From Halobacteriovorax sp. (GTDB taxonomy: Bacteria > Bdellovibrionota > Bacteriovoracia > Bacteriovoracales > Bacteriovoracaceae): a stretch of 64,000 nt of DNA. The stretch is from contig PBIO01000017.1 of NCBI GenBank assembly GCA_002720865.1, positions 241,427 through 305,426 of the forward strand, in the 5' to 3' direction. Positions 8,470-16,948 of this stretch are shown in pieces. Positions within the stretch are counted from its first letter, which is position 1. Every line of letters starts with the position of its first letter. A program made the translations under genes and the position numbers. The notes below the pieces were generated by a model. The model was not told the DNA's origin. It did no database searches and saw nothing but the letters and a program-made list of their open reading frames with translations.

Positions 8470-10872
8470 GACTTCGTCTACCTCTTGTCTGGACATATTT
8501 AAATAAGGAAAAAGTCTTCCCTCTGCCCCTCGTACATTCCCACGAACATTACCAGGCCAGATCATCATACCAATTCCTCTTGAGTAGCTAAGATCATTAG
8601 TTGGAGCAATATCTCCCCCAAGCTCGCGAACTCGCTTTAAAATATATTTTCCCATCTCAGTAGCATTATCTAATAGCTTTCTTTCATTTATTGTTTTTAA
8701 AACAACCCAGGCCTTTAAAAGAGACTCTACTACGGCCTCTTGAGTAACCGGACCTTGAGGACCATAGCCATTTCTAGTGGCCACTCCTGCCACCTGCATT
8801 CCCTTACCAAAAGTAATGATATCGGGAGTAAATCCTTCATAGTGCATATGACTCCACATCTTTCCGGTTCTTCCTCCCCCTGCCATAATCTCATCCACCA
8901 TAAGGGGAATCTGAAGTTCCTTACAAAGTTCTTGAACTTGTAATAAAAAAGAAGGCCTAAAAAAAGAGACGCCACCACTATTTGCCTGAATCGCCTCAAA
9001 AAATAGTCCACCTATGGGTTTTTCCGTATCAGCATACTTGGCCACCTTTTCTCTTATTCCATCGAGGACTTCTTTTTCAACTTTATCTAATCTTGCAATC
9101 TCGTCTGGATCTGTTGGATTCATTGAATAAGTTCTAGCGGTAGGAAGCTTAAAATCATCTAGCTTTTGAGCAGCTCTTTCTCCCATACGATGGTATCCCA
9201 TTCCCGCACTTTTTCCCCGGACTCCACCATAGATTTGATCAAAGAATAAAATTTCCGCATCCTTTACTTCTCTACCATGTTTTGCTCTAGCAGCAGAAAG
9301 TGCCTGGGAATAAAGAAGATTATTAGCATCACTTCCCGTAGTGGTAAATTCAACTGGCCGGTAGTTCGGATCGAGCTTCTTCCATTCATCTAAAAACTTA
9401 TATTTTATGTTCTCATAGAGATTTCTATCTTGAGCACTTAGGCCGCCTCCAGAGGCATTTGTCACCTTTAAGGAGTAGGCCAAATACTCTGGGTCTTTCC
9501 AGGCCGGATCATCATCGGGAAGTAATCTCCAGGCCCAGCCCCTATGCATATTAGAAGGACCTTTTTCTTCACCCCAACCGGACTTTTTAGCAGCTTTTTC
9601 AAAAAGCTCTTTTGTTCCTTTCATGCTCATGCCAAAAACATAATTTAAATCATCTTCTGGTAATTTCTCCATAAAGATTTTCATGATCCTGCTCTGAACT
9701 TCTTCATCTAAGAGTTTTTGCTCATCTGATTCCTCAGCAACTTCCAGTAGAATCTTTTTAATAGGCTCAGGAGCAAGATTTAATCTTTTTGTGCCATTTA
9801 AATTAATAAAGCTTAAGAGGATATCTTGATCTGAAAAATCATCAGAAAAATTAAAACTATCTTCTTTAACAGTAAGTGGTTGCTCACTTAAAAGAGAATC
9901 AAGGGCTTCATCGCTTAATACTTTAAGCTCGTCTTTATTGGCCTCTGCATTTTCTTTAGCAGCCTTTTCTGCTAGTTCTATAGCTACTCTTTCCCGTTCT
10001 CTCATTTCCTTTGTAAAAACGGAAAACACATAATTCAAATCAGACTGTGCTTTTAATATTTCATTTTCACCTAAAGTATCGAAGAAGTAGACTTTCTGAT
10101 ATTTATTATTAAAGGTCCTTGCTGTTTCATTCCACATAAGGAGTTCTTCATCGGTTAGCTTTGCCACTTGGGCCTTAAACTCATCTGATGACAACCGATA
10201 AAAGGCAATTAGTTTAGGAATAACCGATTCATCAAAATCAACTTCTGGTCTATTTACAACAACTTTATAGGCCTTCTTCTTTTTTGCCTTGGTCGTAGCC
10301 TCTCCAGAAGAGACAAAATAATTTTCTAAAACATCTACAACCGCTCTAGTGTTTCGTTGCTTCTTACCAGCTCTTCTTACGACAAGGGATATAGGCAAGC
10401 TTGAGAAAACTTCATCTGCCTCTGGAGTCATTAATCGTAAAAGGTTTTCTTGCTCCCAAGAAGAGAGTCTTTTAACGATAACTTCAAGCTCCTCATCACT
10501 TACAGTGAATACACTATGAAGAATATCTATTTCTTTAAAACCAACCTTTTTAAGTAGATTGTCTAGTTCAAACTCTAAGTCCAGACCTTTTAAAGAATCT
10601 AGCTCCTCACTACTGAAGAGCTCCTTTAAAATTTTATCATCACGGCTTTTGATTTCTCTTAGATAATACTCTCCACCTAGAGATTTAGACTTTTTTATAT
10701 ACTCCGTTAAATCAGGTGCGCTTAAATGAGTTCTAGATAAAAGTAGGTCACGCACCATGTTTTTACAAAAGCCCACCGGGGCTGAGCTGGCCGGAAATCT
10801 TTGGGCAACCGGCGCATAACTTGCGCAGGAACTAATGAAGAAAAATATTAGTAATAAACTTAATGCTCTCAC
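8449..10872 (-). CDS. Lipoprotein with C-terminal class III aminotransferase domain
   Basis: 807 residues. MRALSLLLIFFFISSCAS is a lipoprotein signal with a lipobox Cys at about residue 16. Residues about 20-430 are helical and charged, with no recognised domain. Residues about 430-790 carry class III PLP aminotransferase landmarks: TTGSDANNLLYSQAL (cofactor phosphate region), a GGVRGKSAG loop, PLMVDEIMAGGGRTGK, and the Schiff-base lysine in TFGKGMQ. The catalytic Lys and Asp appear intact. A membrane-anchored extracytoplasmic PLP enzyme is unusual. The substrate could be an exported amino sugar or amino acid, but this is inference. Confidence 0.8.
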   Translation of the reverse strand: MRALSLLLIFFFISSCASYAPVAQRFPASSAPVGFCKNMVRDLLLSRTHLSAPDLTEYIKKSKSLGGEYYLREIKSRDDKILKELFSSEELDSLKGLDLEFELDNLLKKVGFKEIDILHSVFTVSDEELEVIVKRLSSWEQENLLRLMTPEADEVFSSLPISLVVRRAGKKQRNTRAVVDVLENYFVSSGEATTKAKKKKAYKVVVNRPEVDFDESVIPKLIAFYRLSSDEFKAQVAKLTDEELLMWNETARTFNNKYQKVYFFDTLGENEILKAQSDLNYVFSVFTKEMRERERVAIELAEKAAKENAEANKDELKVLSDEALDSLLSEQPLTVKEDSFNFSDDFSDQDILLSFINLNGTKRLNLAPEPIKKILLEVAEESDEQKLLDEEVQSRIMKIFMEKLPEDDLNYVFGMSMKGTKELFEKAAKKSGWGEEKGPSNMHRGWAWRLLPDDDPAWKDPEYLAYSLKVTNASGGGLSAQDRNLYENIKYKFLDEWKKLDPNYRPVEFTTTGSDANNLLYSQALSAARAKHGREVKDAEILFFDQIYGGVRGKSAGMGYHRMGERAAQKLDDFKLPTARTYSMNPTDPDEIARLDKVEKEVLDGIREKVAKYADTEKPIGGLFFEAIQANSGGVSFFRPSFLLQVQELCKELQIPLMVDEIMAGGGRTGKMWSHMHYEGFTPDIITFGKGMQVAGVATRNGYGPQGPVTQEAVVESLLKAWVVLKTINERKLLDNATEMGKYILKRVRELGGDIAPTNDLSYSRGIGMMIWPGNVRGNVRGAEGRLFPYLNMSRQEVDEVLPKPSN

Positions 10873-10920
10873 CGTGTTTCTTATCGGTTAGCTAGAGCTA
10901 AGTTTTAATAAGAGAGGCAA

Positions 10921-12135
10921 TCAGTCAGGTAATTTAAACTCTGCTCTTTTGGCCAATAATGGCAATAAGACGGCCATAAAAAAGAAGATATATAAAATCC
11001 CAAAAGAATTAAAACTAAAAGCCTGCCCCCTGGTATCGATTAGATAGCCCATAAGAGGTCCAAGAGCGATGAAAAGCACTCTCATTCCAAGGCTAGTAAC
11101 TGAATTGGCAGTGGCCCTCATATCCCCTTCCACTCGTGAGTTTAAGGCATTTTTTAAGAGCACCTGACCTAGTCCCCGGCAGGTTTGAAAAATAATACAA
11201 GCAGATGCTCCAATAAGCATCCACTCCCAAGAAGTTTTCTGGCCGGTAACAAAGGCCATTAATAAATAACCAAAGATAGGGAGGACGGCCATAAGAATTA
11301 GAGATTTTGTGGAGCCAAAGTTTTTTTCAATTAGATGAGCCTTCCTCGCCACAAGGGCCACGGTAATATTACTAAGGGCCCAGAGATACCCAAAGCTACT
11401 AATTGAAAAGCCAATTTCTTTCCAAAAGGGCTGAAAGCTCCAAACCGCAATCAGCGTAGCAAGACCATAAACAATGGTGTTTAAAATTATTAAGATTAAA
11501 AGCGGACCCTGCTTAAATAATGATTTATAAATATAGACCCAGTTTTCTTTATGACCCTTTGTGCTCATTTTTTTTCTTGGTGGCTCTACTAAAAAGAAAG
11601 CTAAGACAAAAGGAGTCCAGATCAGAAAAGCGTTGGCCCATACAACTGTGGATAATCCGTAAATGGCCAGCCAACCTCCAATCAGTGCCGCTAGAGTTTC
11701 TCCCATTTGTTTATAAAAGATCTGCTGTCCTACTAACCTCGATTGCTCCTTTCCTTTTCCAAGGGCCTCCATGGAATCGTAAATTAGGGCCACATCAGTT
11801 CCCGAAAAAAGGCTTACCCCTAAGGCCATAAAGATTTCGATGATGACAATATCCCAGTAACCTCTGGCTAGTGGGAAGATGGTAAAAGTTAAAGCGTGAA
11901 AAAAGGTGGCGAGAAGGATGGTTTTTTTCCTTCCAAGTAAGTCCGCGATATAGCCAGAAGGCAGCTCTAGCAGTAAAACTGCCCCGGAAAAAACGGCCTG
12001 AACTTCAAAGACTTCCTGCATAGAAAGGCCTTTAGATTGGAAATATGGCACAATTACGGCCAATGGAAGGATCATCATCCACCCAAAATCTATCCAATAG
12101 ATCAGTTTTATATTCTTTTGAAGCCGTGCTTCCAT
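10921..12135 (-). CDS. MFS transporter
   Basis: 404 residues with about twelve hydrophobic segments. Motif A, GYIADLLGRKKTIL, lies between the second and third helices, which is diagnostic for the major facilitator superfamily. ELPSG at the end of the second helix and the YDSMEAL segment are seen in a subgroup of prokaryotic MFS efflux-like proteins. It lies 48 bp upstream of the aminotransferase lipoprotein on the same strand and could be co-transcribed with it. The substrate is not predictable. Confidence 0.85.
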   Translation of the reverse strand: MEARLQKNIKLIYWIDFGWMMILPLAVIVPYFQSKGLSMQEVFEVQAVFSGAVLLLELPSGYIADLLGRKKTILLATFFHALTFTIFPLARGYWDIVIIEIFMALGVSLFSGTDVALIYDSMEALGKGKEQSRLVGQQIFYKQMGETLAALIGGWLAIYGLSTVVWANAFLIWTPFVLAFFLVEPPRKKMSTKGHKENWVYIYKSLFKQGPLLILIILNTIVYGLATLIAVWSFQPFWKEIGFSISSFGYLWALSNITVALVARKAHLIEKNFGSTKSLILMAVLPIFGYLLMAFVTGQKTSWEWMLIGASACIIFQTCRGLGQVLLKNALNSRVEGDMRATANSVTSLGMRVLFIALGPLMGYLIDTRGQAFSFNSFGILYIFFFMAVLLPLLAKRAEFKLPD

Positions 12136-12199
12136 TTACCTTCCTTCCCCTAGGGCCTAGAATGTTCTCTTAATAGTCTTCACTAGGAAAGTAAAAAAG

Positions 12200-13198
12200 T
12201 TGAAAGCCATAATTTTCATTTATCTTGTATTTAGCTTTGCGGCCAAGGCGGAAAACTTAAATATGAAGAGGATTATTAATTCTAATCTTGAGCCAAGTTA
12301 TCTTGCCTTTGGAAATGGACTAGATTTTACTCAAGATGGTCATAAAAAATGGACCATTTTTAATCGCGCTCTTTATGAAGGCCAAATTAATTTACACTTG
12401 GCCGGTTTTGAAAACCTCAATCATAAGGGTTGGGACTATATGACTAAGGTGACGGGGAAATTTATTGTCCGTCAGACCACTGAGAAATCTGCTCCCGTTA
12501 AAACCCCTGGCTATCTCCCCCGTGTAACTTTCTATCTTTGGAACAATAGTGAAAAAGGGGAAAAGAAACCTAACTATTGGTCTTTTAGAATTAGCCATCA
12601 CAGCAATGGTCAGGCTGGGGATTTTTACAACCCCAACGGAACTATTAATACTCAGACAGGAAATTTTTCAACTAATTATTTAGAGCTCTCAAGTTATAAT
12701 CTTCTAGGACTAAAAGAGCTTTCCGACTGGACTCGTTGGACTTGGACAAAGCTTTCTTTAATCTGGCATCCGGGATTTAACCGGGAAAAAAACTTAGATG
12801 GTCAGTATGAAGATTTAAAAGTAGCTCTCGCTTTTAGAACAACCCCCTTTAAACCTTGGTGGTTATTTAAAACACAATTTAAACTTTATGGAAGACTTAG
12901 CTATGTCCTAAATGGACTGGACTATAGAGTGGCTCCCATAGATAGGAGCCTTCCAGATAATTTAGATGTGGTAGATGTGGCTCCTATAAAAGCGAAATGG
13001 TATGACCGCATTCATTTTGAAGCAAAGGCCCTCTTTAATCTTCCTCAGTACTTTAAAAATATAAATTTTTTCGTAAAGTATGATGTTGGTCACGACTATT
13101 ATAATATTCTCTTTCGCAATAGATTTCATAAAATTCAATTTGGTTTAATTGGAAATCCCTTTGGTCTTTGGGACTCGCGCCAGAATCCTTCCAAGTAA
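12200..13198 (+). CDS. Outer-membrane phospholipase A (OMPLA)-like beta-barrel
   Basis: 332 residues with a signal peptide (ending FAAKAEN) and alternating aromatic strands of a beta-barrel. FRISHHSNGQ matches the His-x-Ser-Asn-Gly catalytic strand of OMPLA, and STNYLEL downstream offers the third catalytic residue, Asn. The spacing between them is longer than in E. coli PldA. It would hydrolyse outer-membrane phospholipids after dimerisation. The start is TTG at 12200 with AGGAAAG at 12185-12191. No other gene is in the operon. A diverged barrel without enzyme activity remains possible. Confidence 0.65.
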   Translation: MKAIIFIYLVFSFAAKAENLNMKRIINSNLEPSYLAFGNGLDFTQDGHKKWTIFNRALYEGQINLHLAGFENLNHKGWDYMTKVTGKFIVRQTTEKSAPVKTPGYLPRVTFYLWNNSEKGEKKPNYWSFRISHHSNGQAGDFYNPNGTINTQTGNFSTNYLELSSYNLLGLKELSDWTRWTWTKLSLIWHPGFNREKNLDGQYEDLKVALAFRTTPFKPWWLFKTQFKLYGRLSYVLNGLDYRVAPIDRSLPDNLDVVDVAPIKAKWYDRIHFEAKALFNLPQYFKNINFFVKYDVGHDYYNILFRNRFHKIQFGLIGNPFGLWDSRQNPSK

Positions 13199-13334
13199 CT
13201 AGCTAATTTTTCGATTTTCCCTAGGGACAAAAAGACACCACCATATAAATAAATACTTACACCTTGCCAATTTGTTTGCACTCAGCAGTTCCGGTTGATA
13301 ACCATAGATTATAGAAAATAACTGGGAGAGAGTT

Positions 13335-14021
13335 ATGAAGAAAAATATTTTAGGATTTACCGTACTTGCCCTTATGCTTTCGAGCTGTGGCAAAGACAAT
13401 AAAGTTGTTACGGTTCCAAATAATGGTACTGATGCCAACGCCTTTACCGCAGGAATTTTAGCCAATGGTGGAATGCCTCAAGTTAAAGATTCTGTTCGGT
13501 ATCAGCAAAAGAAAAATTATAAAGCAGCGGGAAATATGAACTGCTCTTATATCGTCGATACCGGTGTTGTTGTTGTCAGCAATCAAAATGATCAAATAAG
13601 ACTTCGAATTAAAAACACAAGTGTAGCTGCTTCTAGAAACTCAAGTTATTGCCCAAGCTTTCACCCTACTTTGAGAAATAATAGATTATCAGTTTTAAGT
13701 ACTAATGATTTTGTTGAAAAGACCACTAAGAAAATTAAGATGGCCTTAGACCCAGCATTCTTTTGCCAAGAAAAAAGCAACTGGTGTGCAAGCGCTATCC
13801 TCCTAGATAAAAAAGATGTCGTTCATAATAATAAAGAGGCCCTTTATGTTGAAGCAGAGTTTCAAAATAGAAATGGCCGAATATTTAGGTCTAAAAGCTA
13901 TATTTCTAAGACTAGCCTCCTTGAGAATGTCTTTGAATATGAGCTTATAAACGTCAGAACTGGCCATAGACTGGATTTTAAGACCCCAAAACCTGACCGA
14001 AGACGTAGACCACGAAGATAA
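13335..14021 (+). CDS. Hypothetical lipoprotein
   Basis: 228 residues. MKKNILGFTVLALMLSSCGK is a canonical lipoprotein signal with Cys at about residue 18, and GGGAGAG precedes the ATG. The mature part has four further cysteines in a CxxxxxxNWC-like context and an extremely basic C-terminus (RRRRPRR). I recognise no domain. It is followed 49 bp later by the HD-GYP gene across an inverted repeat. Confidence 0.7.
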   Translation: MKKNILGFTVLALMLSSCGKDNKVVTVPNNGTDANAFTAGILANGGMPQVKDSVRYQQKKNYKAAGNMNCSYIVDTGVVVVSNQNDQIRLRIKNTSVAASRNSSYCPSFHPTLRNNRLSVLSTNDFVEKTTKKIKMALDPAFFCQEKSNWCASAILLDKKDVVHNNKEALYVEAEFQNRNGRIFRSKSYISKTSLLENVFEYELINVRTGHRLDFKTPKPDRRRRPRR

Positions 14022-14038
14022 GGAAAATTTCCAAAAAA

Positions 14039-14076
14039 ATGTCATATTCGGCTAAAATAGAAGTCGAATATGACAT
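14039..14076 (+). promoter_or_regulatory. Perfect 12-bp inverted repeat enclosing the HD-GYP start codon
   Basis: ATGTCATATTCG (14039-14050) and CGAATATGACAT (14065-14076) are perfect complements separated by 14 bp. The HD-GYP start codon (14070-14072) lies inside the right arm. In RNA this stem would hide the start codon and its weak ribosome site. As DNA it could be a repressor site or the terminator of the lipoprotein gene. No U-run follows, which argues against a plain terminator. Confidence 0.55.
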
Positions 14077-15044
14077 ATAAAAAAGTACCACTTTCTAAAA
14101 TCAATCCAGATGCCATGCTACCGGCAGATATTTATCTATGCCTAAATGAGAAATACGTTAAGTTTAAAAACTTAGGGGAAAGCCTTGGGCGTGAAAAATA
14201 CGATAATTTTTTATCCAAAGGAATTAAGTTTTTATTCATCGATGAAAAAGATGAGGAAAAGTTTTTGAGATGGATTGATGATAAAAGCGCCCAAGAAATT
14301 GAGGCCCTCGTCAATCAGGCCGGAGAGGCCAACCGGGAAGTGATTACGGCCAGTAAGGCCATGCAGGAAACCATTTATGAAGTTTTCTCTGATAAAGAGC
14401 TAGACTTAGAAAAAGTAGATCAGCTGCAAAGTAATGTTGAAGACTTTGTTGATAAGATGCGCTCCAATAATCAATACTCCCAGGCCCTATCAGTCTTAGT
14501 GGGTAGATCAAATTCAATCGCCTCTCACTCTATCGCAGTTGGCAACCTATCTGTTTATATAGCCATGAGCTTAGGCTTTGGTCATCAATTTGCCCTTGAA
14601 AATATTTACTTAGCATCAATATTTCACGATTATGGAAAACTAAAAATTCCAGAGGCCGTATTAAATAATAAAAATCATGTTGATCATTTAGAATCTCTTC
14701 ATTCCCATCCGGACAATTCAGTTCTTATCATTAGAAAATCAGAAGGAATTCCTGAGCAGGTGATAAAGATGATTCAAGAACATCATGAATATTGGGATGG
14801 AAGCGGTTACCCAAGGGGTATGGCGGGAGAGGCTCTTTATAAAAACTCTCCTATTCTTTGTCTGGCCAACGAACTTGAAGAGTTTTTAAGCGCTAATCAA
14901 GATATGCCAGAGATTGATCGCTATAAAGCAGCTATTGATTTAGTTCAAGATGGGGGCGCTGTAAAATGGCCCCCTAGCTTCTACCCAAGAGTTATCGAGG
15001 CCTTAAAATTAGGTTTTATTTCCCAACGAGGTTTAGAGGACTAA
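14070..15044 (+). CDS. HD-GYP domain protein (cyclic-di-GMP phosphodiesterase type)
   Basis: 324 residues. The N-terminal about 130 residues (with DIYLCLNEKYVKFKN) form the small domain often found ahead of HD-GYP in this group. The C-terminal domain holds SHSIAVGNLS, FHDYGKLKIP and HHEYWDGSGYPRG, so both the HD metal ligands and the GYP signature are intact. HD-GYP proteins hydrolyse cyclic-di-GMP. No membrane segment is visible, so it acts in the cytoplasm. It ends 4 bp inside the convergent aspartoacylase gene. The inverted repeat over its start codon suggests controlled translation. Confidence 0.9.
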   Translation: MTYKKVPLSKINPDAMLPADIYLCLNEKYVKFKNLGESLGREKYDNFLSKGIKFLFIDEKDEEKFLRWIDDKSAQEIEALVNQAGEANREVITASKAMQETIYEVFSDKELDLEKVDQLQSNVEDFVDKMRSNNQYSQALSVLVGRSNSIASHSIAVGNLSVYIAMSLGFGHQFALENIYLASIFHDYGKLKIPEAVLNNKNHVDHLESLHSHPDNSVLIIRKSEGIPEQVIKMIQEHHEYWDGSGYPRGMAGEALYKNSPILCLANELEEFLSANQDMPEIDRYKAAIDLVQDGGAVKWPPSFYPRVIEALKLGFISQRGLED

Positions 15045-15853
15045 TTAAACCCGTCCCTTTTCACTCCCATTGTCATAACAAGATTATCATTTAAGTAAGC
15101 CGCTTCATTAACAAAGTAAGGATAAATAGCCTTATCGTATTCAAAGCCTAGTACCTCTTCTTCCATATTAATAAAAACGGGATCTCCCGGATGAAGTTCC
15201 TTAAAGTCTGCTCTTTCTAAACTGGGATGAACATACCACTGCCCGGCCTTTGGAAATTTATATTCCCCTACGGACTTAAAATGCTCTACTTTAGTTAAAT
15301 CAATATTTCCTTTAAAGTCCCATTCTAAAATAGCTGTGACGATCTTATTAGTAGCGAGAATAAGGGCCGAGTCTAAAACATTATTTGCCACCGGTCCCAC
15401 TTCAACAGTAAGTCCCGCCTGGGCCATATTATTAGTATAAGGACATTCTTCCCCTAACCTCATCCCTTCGATAATTTTAATTTCAGGCATTAACTCTTTT
15501 AAATATGCGGCTGCATTTCTCGTATTTTCATGGTCATTATTTAAAAGTAAAGTTAGGCCCATATTTGAAGTGGTCGTATGAAGATCCAAAATAAAGTCAA
15601 ATTTTCCTTCTATCTTTTTTACTAGCTCGGCACTTTGATCCCCTTCATAACCTTTGCGCTCACCGTTTTTTCCAAAGCTTCGATTTAGATCTGTATCGAT
15701 ATATCTTTTACCTTCTTCATAGGCCCTTGGGTTTCCAAGAAAACATTCATACTCATGAAGCAATCCTTTAGGTTTATTTTGTTTAAGGTACTTCATGACC
15801 TCAATTCCTACAGGTTCATTTCCGTGGGTTCCGCCAATCACTGCAATTTTCAT
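15041..15853 (-). CDS. Aspartoacylase (AstE/AspA family)
   Basis: I place the start at ATG 15853 (GAGG upstream), giving MKIAVIGGTHGNE; the upstream extension to 15988 lacks support. The zinc-binding motifs GGTHGNEPVG (His, Glu) and DLHTTTSNMG (His), the substrate-binding DLNRSFG, and the catalytic Glu in VEVGP match aspartoacylases closely. These release acetate and aspartate from N-acetylaspartate or related acyl amino acids. About 270 residues is slightly short of the vertebrate enzyme. Monocistronic and probably cytoplasmic. Confidence 0.85.
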   Translation of the reverse strand: MKIAVIGGTHGNEPVGIEVMKYLKQNKPKGLLHEYECFLGNPRAYEEGKRYIDTDLNRSFGKNGERKGYEGDQSAELVKKIEGKFDFILDLHTTTSNMGLTLLLNNDHENTRNAAAYLKELMPEIKIIEGMRLGEECPYTNNMAQAGLTVEVGPVANNVLDSALILATNKIVTAILEWDFKGNIDLTKVEHFKSVGEYKFPKAGQWYVHPSLERADFKELHPGDPVFINMEEEVLGFEYDKAIYPYFVNEAAYLNDNLVMTMGVKRDGFN

Positions 15854-16004
15854 AGGTATCCTCTTAGTTAAGCCGCTCCATTTATAACAAGTTCTAACAT
15901 TAGTCATAGGTGCCGTGTAAGTATTCCAAGGTCCATTGCAACTAATTGAAATAAGTGCAATGGTGACCCTGACGAGACGGACATCCATTCAGGGGAGATT
16001 ATCA

Positions 16005-16502
16005 ATGCAAGTAAGAAAGCTCATAACTTTCATATGCCTTAGTTTATTGATTTCAGTTAGTACAGCTCAAGCTGGCATCAAGAAATTAGCGCTTATTAAA
16101 AGAACATCAGACAATGTAAAATCAGAACTTATTCTAGAAACTGACAATAAGCACGATATTGTTAAGGTTATTTTTAAGATTTTTGATGAAAAAGGAAAAC
16201 TAGATCGCGAAGTTCAGGCCACACCAAATGAGCTTCCTGACGGAGTGGCCGTCCTTACAAAAATGGGCGTAAAAGTTATTACTCTATTTTCTGATAACCT
16301 AGCTAAGCATAACGGTGGTGATGTAACCATCAGGTTTTTATCAAAGTATAAACTTATTGGTAAAAGTAAGTATGGAAAGTTCAATGTAGTACTTGATAGA
16401 ATTGGTGATGATTGGACCCTTATGAAAAATGGTGTGCCTTTTAAAGAACTTTTGGCCCATGATCATAGTAAAGGTATTACTAAGTTTGAAATCATCAAAT
16501 AA
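16005..16502 (+). CDS. Exported hypothetical protein
   Basis: The ATG at 16005 follows GGGGAGA (15992-15998) and starts a clear signal peptide (ISVSTAQAG). The longer frame from 15936 is unlikely. The mature domain of about 140 residues is beta-rich with regularly spaced charged residues. No family is recognised; a periplasmic location is inferred. Confidence 0.65.
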   Translation: MQVRKLITFICLSLLISVSTAQAGIKKLALIKRTSDNVKSELILETDNKHDIVKVIFKIFDEKGKLDREVQATPNELPDGVAVLTKMGVKVITLFSDNLAKHNGGDVTIRFLSKYKLIGKSKYGKFNVVLDRIGDDWTLMKNGVPFKELLAHDHSKGITKFEIIK

Positions 16503-16600
16503 TTGCCATAATTAGGTCTAGAAGCCTTCATACAACGGGCATAAGTTACTGTTTTTACTAAAAACTTGGCTTATTGCCCGAAACTACCGATAATATTCCT

Positions 16601-16948
16601 ATGAGATTTTTAAAAGTCATTCTTTTAAGCCTTTGTTTATGCCTTTCTAGCACAGTCCTAGCTCAGGATAGTAGTCCCACTAGAAAAGCCCCTAAAAAGG
16701 AAATAAAGCTACCTAAGAGGAGCTCTCGTAACCTACCTAAGATTAATAAGTCTCGAATTAGCAAGCTAAAGAAGCTCTTAAGAAAAAAGAAAACGGCGAA
16801 TTTAAGAAAAAACAAAAGAAAAAATAAAAAGCTTGTTGCCAAAAATACAAAGAAAAAGAAATTTAGGTTTCAAAGACAAAGAAGACTTAGGGCCTTAAAA
16901 CTGGCTCAAGATCGCTTAAGAGATCAGGCCACCAACTCTACGGATTAA
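16601..16948 (+). CDS. Very basic exported protein
   Basis: From ATG 16601, a signal peptide (CLCLSSTVLAQ) precedes about 90 residues that are mostly Lys and Arg (KKKTANLRKNKRKNKK and similar runs). The mature protein should be strongly cationic and probably binds nucleic acid, lipopolysaccharide or peptidoglycan in the periplasm. It may be disordered. No domain is recognised. The 3' end overlaps the convergent sulfatase by 11 bp. Confidence 0.6.
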   Translation: MRFLKVILLSLCLCLSSTVLAQDSSPTRKAPKKEIKLPKRSSRNLPKINKSRISKLKKLLRKKKTANLRKNKRKNKKLVAKNTKKKKFRFQRQRRLRALKLAQDRLRDQATNSTD

